Source of the DNA: Bacteriovoracaceae bacterium UBA4096
Lineage (GTDB): Bacteria; Bdellovibrionota; Bacteriovoracia; Bacteriovoracales; Bacteriovoracaceae
Direction of reading: 5' to 3'
Length of the DNA stretch: 64,000 bases
Assembly (NCBI GenBank): GCA_002381945.1
Contig: DFXY01000041.1
Coordinates: forward strand, 1 to 64,000
Shown piece after piece: positions 1 to 8,490 of the stretch. A program made the position numbers and the translations under genes. Within the stretch, counting starts at the first letter, position 1. Each line of letters opens with the position of its first letter. The notes under the pieces were generated by a model that ran no database searches, was not told where the DNA came from, and worked only from the letters and a program-made list of their open reading frames with translations.

Positions 1-299
1 TCTTTCTTCTTCCAGTTTTCATCCAGATAAACACACTCCATCTCCAGAAGCTCCACTGCTTCATTTAACTCTTTTTTCCTCTCTGGCCGTCGCTCACGAT
101 TAGATCCTAAGGTAACAGCGACATTAAGAATGTGAGCATTGTTTTCGTGCAAGAGACGTAATGCCAGTGATCCTACTATGGATTCATCATCAGGATGGGG
201 AGAGAGAATCATGACTGTAAAAGGTAGAGAATTTTTTTTAAGAATTGCTGAGGGTTTAAAGAGGTCGGAAAAGTTTTTAAGAATTGGGGTGAAGTCCAT
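1..299 (-). CDS. PIG-L family deacetylase, N-terminal part only
   Basis: The reverse strand reads open from an ATG at 297-299 to the window edge, so about 99 residues are visible and the C-terminus is outside. The residues MILSPHPDDES, about 30 in, carry the PHPDDE zinc-binding motif of the PIG-L/LmbE family of GlcNAc de-N-acetylases. These enzymes remove acetyl groups from N-acetylated sugars. No signal peptide is seen. The gene lies downstream of manC on the same strand, and PIG-L proteins often sit in surface-glycan clusters, so a role in sugar modification is plausible. The substrate cannot be read from this fragment. Confidence 0.85.
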   Translation of the reverse strand, partial: MDFTPILKNFSDLFKPSAILKKNSLPFTVMILSPHPDDESIVGSLALRLLHENNAHILNVAVTLGSNRERRPERKKELNEAVELLEMECVYLDENWKKK

Positions 300-375
300 T
301 TCACCGATTCCTTAAAATTTTGTAAGCGTAGTTACCACATAACAAAACGCGATTAGGATCAAAACTGATCGAATC

Positions 376-446
376 ATAGGCCCCTCTAAGTGTGTGTACG
401 TAATTCAATTTACCAACTTTTTTTCCACTCAGTCTAGAGGGCCTAT
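376..446. repeat. imperfect inverted repeat between manC and the PIG-L gene
   Basis: ATAGGCCCCTCTA at 376-388 pairs with TAGAGGGCCTAT at 435-446, with one extra C on the left arm and about 46 bases between them. It fills most of the 153-base gap between the two minus-strand genes. There is no T-run after either arm, so it does not look like a classical terminator. It could be an operator or an mRNA structure. Function is unknown. Confidence 0.4.
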
Positions 447-452
447 AATCAA

Positions 453-1826
453 TTAGTTACGTTTGTAATCATCCTGAAGTCGCACAATGTCATCTTCTCC
501 CAGATAACCGCCCACCTGGGCTTCTATCAAAATGAGGTCGTCTTTTTGATTATTGGCCAGTCGATGCTTGGCCTCTTTAGGAATGTAGGTAGATTGGTTT
601 TGATTCAGATCAAATGTATTTTCATCAATCGTTACTGTCGCGATACCGCTGACGACAATCCAGTGTTCTGAGCGATGATGATGATATTGGAGCGAGAGCT
701 TGGCACCTGGACGAACAGTGATTTGTTTTACTTTGTAACCTTGGTTTTCTTCCAGAATGGTATAAGTTCCCCAAGGTCTGTGAGCAGTGGTGTGGACATT
801 GGCCATTTCTGGCCTTCTCCGCTTAACTTCCGCTACTAGCTCTTTTACTTTCTGAGTAGAGCCTTTCTTGGCTATCACAATGGCATCTGCGGTATCAACA
901 ATCATCAAGTCTTCAACATCAATGGTTGAGATTAAGCGATTATCGGAAATAACCAGATTATTCTTTGAACCCAGATGGATGGTATTATGGGAGAGGGTAT
1001 TACCGTTAGCATCTTTAGGCATGGTCTCATAAAGTGAATCGAAAGATCCTAAATCACTCCAACCAATATCTGCAGGAACAACATTAACCCGTTTTGATTT
1101 TTCCATCACGGCATAGTCAATACTTTCCGAACGGATAGATTTCATATCTTCCATCTGTAATCGAATGGCCTGATCACGACGGGCGTGATTGAAAGCTGCA
1201 ACACTTTGATCATAGACATCCGGGGCATGGCCTTTTAATTCCTCCAGGAAAACCTTCGCTTTAAAGCAGAACATTCCACTGTTCCAGAAATAGTTTCCTG
1301 CCGATACGTAGCCTTCGGCCGTTTTAGTATCAGGCTTTTCTTTAAAGGATTTAACTTCCAACCCTTGGGCCTCAATGTAACCATACCCGGTTTCAGCGTA
1401 ACCTGGCTTAATACCGAAAGTGACCAGGCGATCATTTTCTGCCAGTTCACGCGCTTGTTTGACGACCGCTTCATAGGCTGCTTGTTTTTCAATTAAATGA
1501 TCAGATGGAACAACTAATAGAATCTCATTAGGATCGCAGGCCAAGGCGGCCATGGCGATGGCGGGAGCTGTATTGCGCCCAATAGGCTCTAAAACAAAAG
1601 TGCTTTTTGTATTGAGATTCAGGTCTTCAATTTGATCCAGGCCCATGAAGTATTGTTCCTGGTTAATCACTACAGAAAATGAATCAGCAAGCTTGGCGTT
1701 ACGCTTAACCGTTTTTTGAAAAAGAGATTCATTCTCAAACAGTTTTACAAACTGCTTGGGATAAAGAGTGCGGGATATTGGCCATAAACGCGTTCCTGAG
1801 CCACCACATAAGATAACAACTTGCAT
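453..1826 (-). CDS. manC: mannose-1-phosphate guanylyltransferase / mannose-6-phosphate isomerase (type II, bifunctional)
   Basis: At 457 residues this is the normal length for bifunctional ManC/AlgA/XanB-type enzymes. The nucleotidyltransferase domain comes first, with GGSGTRLWP near residue 8 and PKQF just after it as the pyrophosphorylase signature. The C-terminal cupin, from about residue 345, begins RPWG and carries QYHHHRSEHW, the metal-binding motif of type II phosphomannose isomerase. It makes GDP-mannose in the cytoplasm from mannose phosphates. In this window GDP-mannose is the substrate for Gmd and Fcl at 52-54 kb, though the gene sits far from them. The ATG at 1826 is preceded by CAGGAGAA, a good ribosome-binding site. 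Confidence 0.95.
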   Translation of the reverse strand: MQVVILCGGSGTRLWPISRTLYPKQFVKLFENESLFQKTVKRNAKLADSFSVVINQEQYFMGLDQIEDLNLNTKSTFVLEPIGRNTAPAIAMAALACDPNEILLVVPSDHLIEKQAAYEAVVKQARELAENDRLVTFGIKPGYAETGYGYIEAQGLEVKSFKEKPDTKTAEGYVSAGNYFWNSGMFCFKAKVFLEELKGHAPDVYDQSVAAFNHARRDQAIRLQMEDMKSIRSESIDYAVMEKSKRVNVVPADIGWSDLGSFDSLYETMPKDANGNTLSHNTIHLGSKNNLVISDNRLISTIDVEDLMIVDTADAIVIAKKGSTQKVKELVAEVKRRRPEMANVHTTAHRPWGTYTILEENQGYKVKQITVRPGAKLSLQYHHHRSEHWIVVSGIATVTIDENTFDLNQNQSTYIPKEAKHRLANNQKDDLILIEAQVGGYLGEDDIVRLQDDYKRN

Positions 1827-1867
1827 AGAATTCTCCTGAGGAGAATATACTAGCCTTGAATATAAGC

Positions 1868-3268
1868 TTAGGAAATACCCAGAATGAGAGATGCGGTAGA
1901 GAAGTAAATGAGAAGGCCCGTAATATCCACTATGGTGGTAATGGCCGGACTTGCTACAACTGCCGGATCACCACCCATTCGACGCACGATTAGTGGAAGG
2001 CCTGCGCCAATGACAGCAGAGGTGATCACTTGGATGGCGATGGCCAGAGATATCACTCCTCCAATATGCACCATCGTAAAACCTTCTGGCAGCAGTGAAT
2101 GGAACGATAGAAACGCTATTTTAAAATAAGTTAAAAGGGCCACACACACAGATAGCATGAATGAGATGCGCATTTCTTTTAAAACAATCTTGGACCAGTC
2201 TTTATCGTCTATTTCTCCTAAGGAGAGGGCCCGGATGACAACGGTTGCCGCTTGGGAACCCGTGTTTCCTCCTGTTGCCGCCATCATAGGCATATACATT
2301 GCCAGAATGATAAAATGCTCTAATACCGATTGGTATTCATTAATGATCATCCCTGAAATGATTCCAATTGCTGCCAGAGACACCAACCAGACTACTCGCT
2401 TTTTAAAATGGTGAAAGGAAGAAGTCGACATGTACTCTTCATCATTTTCAGAGGGCATGATCCCCATGAATTTTTCCATGTCTTCTGTTTCTTCTTTTCG
2501 GATAATATCTATGGCTTCTTCGTGGGAAACTATCCCCACCAGCTGATTGAGAGAGTTTAAAACGGGCATGGCCACAAGGTCATACTTCTCAATCTTCTGT
2601 GCCACTGATTCGCGGTCTTCATTAACTTCCGCTGAGACAAAGAATTCGTTGAGCATTTCTGTGACTCGGGTTTTCGGATCTGCCATCACCAGATCCTTAA
2701 GAGTCACGAGTCCTTTCATCACCATGGAGTGATCAATCACATAGATGTAGTAGATCATATCTTTGGAGGGGGCATCATTTCGGATTTTGGCCAAGGCTTC
2801 TGAAGAGGTCATGTCTGCAAAGATGGTGGCAAAATCCGTGGTCATAATCCCACCGGCAGTTTCCGGAGGATAGGCCGATAAGATGATTACATCTTCCCTG
2901 ACTTTTTTAGACAGGTATGGCAAAAGCTCAATTTGTTCTTCTTTGGTGAGCTCCTGATAGAGATCGGCCCTAATGTCTGAGAACATTTGGCCAAAGATAT
3001 TGGCAAAGGTACGACGGTCAAGTGAATGAAAAAGTTTGAGCTGTAAATCCAATGAAAAGTCGGAAAAGATCCTTCCCTGATCTTCCAGATCAAGCTTTTT
3101 AAGATATTCAATAACCTCATCAAGAGGCTTCTCTTCCATGAACTCAGCAACGTCCATCGTTGGAAGTTCTTCAAACATTTCAAGGAGTTCGTCCGTCTTT
3201 CCTTGCTCGGATAAGTCCTGGAGGATGTCTTGATTTTCAATTTCTTGGTTATCGTCTTTTTCTTTCAT
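1868..3268 (-). CDS. mgtE: magnesium channel/transporter MgtE
   Basis: This 466-residue protein has the full MgtE layout. An acidic N-terminal superhelical domain spans about 1-135, two CBS domains about 135-265, and five membrane segments from about 290 to the end. The pore region shows PMMAATGGNTGSQAATV and the last helices show DPAVVASPAITTIVDITG, both typical of the family. MgtE conducts Mg2+ across the inner membrane and is gated by Mg2+ binding to the N and CBS domains. It is followed by manC 41 bases downstream on the same strand, so the two may share a transcript, with no functional link implied. Confidence 0.95.
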   Translation of the reverse strand: MKEKDDNQEIENQDILQDLSEQGKTDELLEMFEELPTMDVAEFMEEKPLDEVIEYLKKLDLEDQGRIFSDFSLDLQLKLFHSLDRRTFANIFGQMFSDIRADLYQELTKEEQIELLPYLSKKVREDVIILSAYPPETAGGIMTTDFATIFADMTSSEALAKIRNDAPSKDMIYYIYVIDHSMVMKGLVTLKDLVMADPKTRVTEMLNEFFVSAEVNEDRESVAQKIEKYDLVAMPVLNSLNQLVGIVSHEEAIDIIRKEETEDMEKFMGIMPSENDEEYMSTSSFHHFKKRVVWLVSLAAIGIISGMIINEYQSVLEHFIILAMYMPMMAATGGNTGSQAATVVIRALSLGEIDDKDWSKIVLKEMRISFMLSVCVALLTYFKIAFLSFHSLLPEGFTMVHIGGVISLAIAIQVITSAVIGAGLPLIVRRMGGDPAVVASPAITTIVDITGLLIYFSTASLILGIS

Positions 3269-3363
3269 GGCCGCTCAGGAGTTATATATGAATTAGGTTA
3301 CTGTAAAGCTTGAATTTTCTATAGGTTAAAAGAATTACCCTTTTATAAATGTTTGGCCCAAGT

Positions 3364-3397
3364 AAGTCTTAATTTATTTGCTCCTTTATTAAGACTT
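3364..3397. repeat. perfect 10-bp inverted repeat in the mgtE / 3456 intergenic region
   Basis: AAGTCTTAAT at 3364-3373 is exactly complementary to ATTAAGACTT at 3388-3397, with a 14-base loop. It sits in the 187-base divergent region between mgtE and the plus-strand gene at 3456. The arms are AT-rich and no T-run follows on either strand, so an operator or 5-prime leader hairpin is more likely than a terminator. No known riboswitch fold is recognisable in this short gap. Confidence 0.45.
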
Positions 3398-3455
3398 TCC
3401 TAAAGAAGTCGATAGGTAGTTGTAAATATACACTCTTTTAAACGGCATTTGCAAA

Positions 3456-5486
3456 ATGAGTAGTTCAAATATTCCAATCATCAAATTTTTGTTCCGGAGT
3501 GAATATCCGGTTTTGAACGAAACTTTGAACGTAAAGCCCATTTATGAGAGCGAAGAAATATCATCAGCTAATGATTTAGCTTCTTTTGTTACCACGGTCC
3601 CAGCGGCCTTAATCATTACCTCACTGAAAGGAAAAGAAGATCTGTTGGAAATTGCCACTTTCATGAAAATCGTGAAAAAAGTGGCCAAGGATTCTATTTT
3701 TAAAATTGTGGTTATAAATTTTAGCGGTGATAAAAACCTCGAGAAGGCCATCGCTAAGTTAGGTATCCAGGATTCAGTGGAGCCAGGAATTAATACGCGA
3801 GGTCTAAAATTCAAAATAGACTTTTGGATGAAGTCTCTCAATGTTCAGGTCAAAAATAGTCCTAGTTCGCAACTTGCTAAAACAACTAGTCCTTCCGAAG
3901 TCAAAGGTGAGCAGGAGCTCAAAGTTTCCAATTCAAGTCTGCCTGTTTGGGAAGCTCCTTTGGAGCTTGAAGATGATATTTGGATTCTCAAGAATGATCA
4001 GGATTGCAAAAAGGTTCTGTCAAAATGGCTGATACGTCTTCTGGGTCCAGCACCTTTCGTAGGACAATGGATAGAAGTTAAAACTGGAACATGGCGCTTT
4101 GAAATTAAGGAAGAAGATAAAGAAATGTATGTCCCTAACGACGGGGCCTGGTATTTTAGCGGTGATCAAAAACCGGAGTTTGTCTGGAAAGAAAACCGTT
4201 GGCTCATTAGCGGGGATAACTTCAATTTATTTTTTAAGAATCAATCTCAGACTTTCTCTCGGCTGAGCTGCATTAATAAAATTTTTAAAATAGCTAAAAA
4301 CTCTTTATTTGCTAATACCAAAGAAACCATAATTTTAGAAAGCTTGGATAAAGAGTTAGTGTTTAAGCAGGAAGCTGCCAAACTTCAGGATCTGGAAGGC
4401 AAAGGAAATACCGATCAACTAGGTAGTGGTCATCTTTCTGGAAAAAATAAATCTACTGAATCATTAACAGGGAATTTGTCAGGGGAACTCCAAGAAACGG
4501 AGTCCTCATTAGAGGGATTTCTAAAAAATAAGAGTAAATATTCAGAAGAAGGGGATAAAGATCCATTAGAGCTTAAATCTGAAAATTTATCTAAAGCTAA
4601 GAATCTAGAAAGAGAAATTAAAGACTCTAATCACCAAAAGTACTATAAAAATCATAATGAAGCTGAAAAACATGGGGTTGGAAATCTAACGGGTAAAAAC
4701 ACATCAGAGAATGAAAAACTGGATGCCTTTTACCGTCAAAAAAACCTTACCAACGATCCTCATAAAGAAAATGAAATCGAAGAAGATGAACAATCAGAAA
4801 CATTGCCATTAGCAGAGAAACTCAAAGATGTTTCGGTCAAACGTCAAAAAACAATCAATGAACCTGGAACTTCAGAAGTTACTGATCAAGAGATAGATGC
4901 ATTAGAAGAAAAGTTGAAAGCAATTGAGCAGCGTAGAAAGGAAAATCAAGCACGAAAAAAAACTGGTGAGTATGACGGGGAAGATCAAGAACGAGAACGG
5001 GCCGAAGCAGCTATAAAAGAAAAGATAGCTGCACTTAAACAAGGAAAGGCAGATAAGATTTCTTCTCACTATAAAACCAAACTGGCACTGGTTCCTGAAG
5101 AAGAAGAAGTCGCGGACGAAGAAAAAACGCTGAAAGAATTAACCAGTGAAACAAAAGTTTCATCTTATCTGATCCAAAATGGAACTAAGGTAATCTGTCA
5201 TTTAGATGATTATTTTGATGACACGATCATATTTAAAACAAATCAAGTTGGCATTAAAGCTCTTGCCTCCGCTAATTTGGATATGATTTTCAATTACCTT
5301 GAGAAAGATTCCAAACTTAAATTTGCAACAGATATATTAGCGGTTGATGATGATGGCGAGGGCTCTCAGTATATAACCCTCAAAATCGACAAGAGTAATA
5401 CTTTATCATTAGGTGTGTTTATGCGCTTGTTTGAAATTCGTCAGGAGAATATTAATCAATTCCTGAAGAAGGCGAAGGGGTATTAA
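3456..5486 (+). CDS. unknown 676-aa protein: receiver-like N-terminus, long disordered linker, PilZ-like C-terminus (tentative)
   Basis: I do not recognise a family for the whole protein. Residues 1-130 have the alternating strand/helix pattern of a degenerate receiver domain without an obvious phosphoacceptor. Residues about 165-270 form a compact Trp-rich segment (PVWEAPLELEDDIW, then AWYFSGDQKPEFVW). Residues about 300-560 are highly charged and low in complexity, with a recurring G-N/H-L-S/T-G-K-N motif and a Glu/Arg/Lys coiled-coil stretch near 485-540. Residues 570-676 could be a PilZ-like beta domain, but no RxxxR motif is clear. The stop codon overlaps the next start (TAATG), so it is translated together with the receiver-TPR protein and probably works with it in signalling. 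Confidence 0.7.
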   Translation: MSSSNIPIIKFLFRSEYPVLNETLNVKPIYESEEISSANDLASFVTTVPAALIITSLKGKEDLLEIATFMKIVKKVAKDSIFKIVVINFSGDKNLEKAIAKLGIQDSVEPGINTRGLKFKIDFWMKSLNVQVKNSPSSQLAKTTSPSEVKGEQELKVSNSSLPVWEAPLELEDDIWILKNDQDCKKVLSKWLIRLLGPAPFVGQWIEVKTGTWRFEIKEEDKEMYVPNDGAWYFSGDQKPEFVWKENRWLISGDNFNLFFKNQSQTFSRLSCINKIFKIAKNSLFANTKETIILESLDKELVFKQEAAKLQDLEGKGNTDQLGSGHLSGKNKSTESLTGNLSGELQETESSLEGFLKNKSKYSEEGDKDPLELKSENLSKAKNLEREIKDSNHQKYYKNHNEAEKHGVGNLTGKNTSENEKLDAFYRQKNLTNDPHKENEIEEDEQSETLPLAEKLKDVSVKRQKTINEPGTSEVTDQEIDALEEKLKAIEQRRKENQARKKTGEYDGEDQERERAEAAIKEKIAALKQGKADKISSHYKTKLALVPEEEEVADEEKTLKELTSETKVSSYLIQNGTKVICHLDDYFDDTIIFKTNQVGIKALASANLDMIFNYLEKDSKLKFATDILAVDDDGEGSQYITLKIDKSNTLSLGVFMRLFEIRQENINQFLKKAKGY

Positions 5487-6751
5487 TGGATAACAGAAGT
5501 GTGTTTAAATCATTCCTGGAGCAAACAGAAGTTTTGATTGTGGATAAAAATCCCAGTTCAAGGAATCGATTACTAAAAACTATGTACGATTTAGGTTCTA
5601 AAAGAAATTTGATCCATACAACAGGCAGCTTGATTGAAGCTGAAGCTATCATTCATTCCAAAAAAATTGGTATTGTATTATCTGATTATTTTATCGGTGG
5701 TGGTTCGGGGTTTGATTTGTTTAAGATGCTGCGAGAGAAAGAGCCGCATAATAAAGACCTTTGTCTGATCCTGGTGACTTCAAATATTTCTCAATCAGCA
5801 GTAGCAAAAGCAGCGGAAGAGGATGTTGACTCGTTTATCATCAAGCCTTACACCATTCAAAGTATCAAAGAAAATTTAATTGCTACGGTTACCAATAAAG
5901 TCTTTCCTTCTGATTACACCAAAAAAATAGAAGAAGGTAAGTCCCATATGTACGAAGGGCGGTATGATGAAGCGCTGGGGATTTTTAAATCGGCCCTTGA
6001 ACTTCATTCAAAACCAGCTCTCGCCCTGTTTTATATTGGTCAAACAGAATACTTTAAAGAACAGATCACGGAAGCCCAACAGTCCTATAAAGAAGGTCTG
6101 GAGCTAAATAACATTCACTATAAATGTCTGGTGGGACTTTATGATATCTTTTTGAAAGAAAATAAATTTCATGAAGCTTATCAGGTTGTAAAAAAGATAG
6201 CTAAATTCTTTCCCGCCAACCCTGATCGTCTGGCACAAATTGTGAGATTGGCAGTTAGAACTGCTAATTTTAATGATATGCAAATGTATTATGACATTTA
6301 TACGTCATTAGACGAGCGTGAGCAGTCCCTAACTAATTATATTGGTGCCGGCATGTATATCGCCGGAAAGCATAACCTCATCAGTAATTCGCCTGATGTG
6401 GCACTTCAGTACTTTGATAATATTGCTGTGTCTTGTTCCGAATTCACCAAATTCCCCCGGGCCATTATTTCTTTATTGGTACAACATGGAATGGTATCTG
6501 AAGCTGAAAAATATTTAAGTCGTTTTTCCGCTGATACCAAAGAGCACGAAGATTTTTTAATCAGCGATTATCTTATTGCTAGCAAGAAGCATGATGATCT
6601 TAATTTCGTCGTTAAAATGGGTCTTGATCTTTACAATAAAAAAATTCGGGACCTGGAATGTATGAAGACTTTACTTGAGGCCATGGACAAAGTTGGCTAT
6701 AAGGAAGAAAAGATCGCTCCCTATAGAGCAGAATTAGAAGCTCTGCTTTAG
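5486..6751 (+). CDS. response regulator receiver domain fused to TPR repeats
   Basis: Residues about 10-125 form a receiver domain. The acidic pocket is at VDKN, the likely phosphoacceptor Asp is in LSDYFIGG near residue 67, the conserved Thr is in LVTSN and the Lys in IIKPY. After it come tetratricopeptide-type helices (YDEALGIFKSALEL, then ITEAQQSYKEGLEL), and helical repeats continue to the C-terminus. No DNA-binding or enzymatic output domain is present, so output is probably by protein-protein contact through the TPRs. The start overlaps the previous stop by one base, implying translational coupling. No histidine kinase lies nearby. Confidence 0.88.
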   Translation: MDNRSVFKSFLEQTEVLIVDKNPSSRNRLLKTMYDLGSKRNLIHTTGSLIEAEAIIHSKKIGIVLSDYFIGGGSGFDLFKMLREKEPHNKDLCLILVTSNISQSAVAKAAEEDVDSFIIKPYTIQSIKENLIATVTNKVFPSDYTKKIEEGKSHMYEGRYDEALGIFKSALELHSKPALALFYIGQTEYFKEQITEAQQSYKEGLELNNIHYKCLVGLYDIFLKENKFHEAYQVVKKIAKFFPANPDRLAQIVRLAVRTANFNDMQMYYDIYTSLDEREQSLTNYIGAGMYIAGKHNLISNSPDVALQYFDNIAVSCSEFTKFPRAIISLLVQHGMVSEAEKYLSRFSADTKEHEDFLISDYLIASKKHDDLNFVVKMGLDLYNKKIRDLECMKTLLEAMDKVGYKEEKIAPYRAELEALL

Positions 6752-6859
6752 GGAAGCCTTTTAGTCGGTCATCCCAATATCTTCTTACCGCGTCCGCAAT
6801 TTCTGGACGAAGCCATAATCATTTGATTTTCTGATCAGTACAATGCAAAGGAGTGCAGA

Positions 6860-8203
6860 ATGCTGAATTGGAAAGGAATTCTTCTGGCCGGTGTTATTTT
6901 AACCGGTCAGGTTTTTGCGGGTGATTCAATGATTGTCAGATTTGATCTGACTGATTCAATGAAGAAGTATTTGAAGGTCAATGATTTTGATGTCACAGGA
7001 GTTAACTATCAGACGATGGAAATCGAAGCTCACCTTACTTCCTCCGAACTAGATCAAATTATCTCTCAGAATACGACGATCAAATTTTCCTTTCCTGAGT
7101 CTTTGGTTGCTGGACCAGACATTGAATATAAAAATCCGGATGAGATTGAGAGTTTTTTGAATGAAGTTCATTCTCGGTATCCTTTAATAACAGAAATAAA
7201 ATCGATAGGCAGGACACTGGAAGGCCGTAATATCCTTGCCATGAAAATTTCTGATAATGTCCGTGAAGATGAAGTAGAACCTGCATTGCTGGTAAATGCC
7301 ATGCACCACGCTCGCGAGGTGATGACTCCGGAAATTACGACAGACATGATTGAATACCTTACTTCTCATTATGGTAAGAATTCCGAAGTCACAAATTGGG
7401 TCAATGGAACAGAGATTTGGGTTATTCCCATGTTCAATCTTGATGGTAACAATAAGATGTGGACAGAAGATTCGATGTGGAGAAAGAACACTCGTAATGG
7501 TCATGGGGTGGATCTTAATCGGAACTATCCTTCAGGCTGGAATACTTGTAACGGTTCCAGTAGTGAGACTTACTCTCAAAGTTATCGAGGTGAGGCACCT
7601 GCCTCAGAGCCAGAAACTCAGGCCATGATGAGATTGGTAGCTGCTATAAAACCTGTTTTCAATATTTCTTATCACTCATATTCAGAAATTGTGATTTATC
7701 CTTTTGGTTGTCGTCCTTTAAAAACTCCTACTGAAGAAGCAGTTGAATCAATAGGCGCAGAACTGGCCAAGAAAATTGATTACAAACCCGGTACTGCATG
7801 GGAACTCCTTTATAATGCCGATGGGGGAGACATTGATTGGATGTACACTGAGCATCAAGTGATTCCTTATGTCATCGAAGTCAACAGCACCTTCCAGGGA
7901 TTTCATCCAAGTTTTAAGAAATGGAGAGATAAAACAGTCTTGAGAAATCGCCCTGGCTGGATGCACTTATTGAACAAGCTACAAGGTCCAAGTCTTCAGG
8001 GGAGAGTGGATAAAAATGAATTCTCTCAGATTAAAATTTTCAAGGCCGGTAATTCCAGTGTCACTCAGACTTACAAGATTAATCCAGATGGGAGCTACTA
8101 CATCATCCTGAAGCCTGGGAATTATGATGTAATCTTTGAAGGGATCCGCACTAAAGTTTTTTCTAATATCTCAGTAAATAGTATTAAAACTTTTAACTTC
8201 TAA
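6860..8203 (+). CDS. secreted M14 zinc carboxypeptidase
   Basis: The protein starts with a clear signal peptide (MLNWKGILLAGVILTG, then cleavage near VFAG-D). A short propeptide-like segment follows, then the M14 catalytic domain from about residue 90. HHAREVMTPE near residue 148 gives the first His and the Glu of the zinc site, SYHSY near 270 gives the third ligand, and YVIEVNS near 339 holds the likely catalytic Glu. A small beta domain of about 65 residues ends the protein. It should trim C-terminal amino acids outside the cytoplasm. The ATG at 6860 has AAGGAG nine bases before it. A strong hairpin terminator follows directly after the stop. Confidence 0.93.
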   Translation: MLNWKGILLAGVILTGQVFAGDSMIVRFDLTDSMKKYLKVNDFDVTGVNYQTMEIEAHLTSSELDQIISQNTTIKFSFPESLVAGPDIEYKNPDEIESFLNEVHSRYPLITEIKSIGRTLEGRNILAMKISDNVREDEVEPALLVNAMHHAREVMTPEITTDMIEYLTSHYGKNSEVTNWVNGTEIWVIPMFNLDGNNKMWTEDSMWRKNTRNGHGVDLNRNYPSGWNTCNGSSSETYSQSYRGEAPASEPETQAMMRLVAAIKPVFNISYHSYSEIVIYPFGCRPLKTPTEEAVESIGAELAKKIDYKPGTAWELLYNADGGDIDWMYTEHQVIPYVIEVNSTFQGFHPSFKKWRDKTVLRNRPGWMHLLNKLQGPSLQGRVDKNEFSQIKIFKAGNSSVTQTYKINPDGSYYIILKPGNYDVIFEGIRTKVFSNISVNSIKTFNF

Positions 8204-8490
8204 CTTTGCAGGGCCTCTTTGAGGCCCTGTTTGATTTCTTTATAATCCTCAGATTCTACTTCTAATAAAAGTTTTTTCTCAGGATAACATGCAATAGCAA
8301 TACCTTCAGAGCATTTTCCGAGACAGCCACTGCGATAAACTTTGATTTCACCTTTGTGTTCTTCTTTGGCCCACTTTTTCAATTTATCAGTCAGCTCTTT
8401 TGCACCTTTGTCAGCACAGCACTCGTCGTGATCACGTTTATGATTACAAATAAAAATTTGAAGTTCTGTTTTTAGTTTTTCAGTTTTCAT
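8200..8490 (-). CDS. thioredoxin-like [2Fe-2S] ferredoxin domain protein
   Basis: This 96-residue protein has the cysteine layout of the thioredoxin-like ferredoxin family. IFICNHKRDHDECC is near the N-terminus and SGCLGKCSEGIAI about 40 residues later, supplying the Cys ligands for a [2Fe-2S] cluster. It is a cytoplasmic electron carrier or cluster-binding protein of unknown partner. Its ATG overlaps the stop of the PhoX-like gene by four bases (ATGA), so the two are co-translated. The last codons encode the hairpin that also serves as the terminator for the opposite gene. Confidence 0.85.
   Translation of the reverse strand: MKTEKLKTELQIFICNHKRDHDECCADKGAKELTDKLKKWAKEEHKGEIKVYRSGCLGKCSEGIAIACYPEKKLLLEVESEDYKEIKQGLKEALQS
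8209..8229 (+). terminator. Rho-independent terminator of the M14 peptidase gene, inside the opposite CDS
   Basis: CAGGGCCTC (8209-8217) and GAGGCCCTG (8221-8229) form a perfect 9-bp stem with a TTT loop, followed by TTTGATTTCTTT on the plus strand. It lies six bases after the M14 stop codon and at the same time codes for the last residues of the minus-strand ferredoxin-like gene. Confidence 0.8.

Noticed and set aside
6787..6807. Small hairpin CGTCC/GGACG between the receiver-TPR and M14 genes
   Set aside because: Only five base pairs, a nine-base loop and no T-run, so neither a convincing terminator nor an operator.
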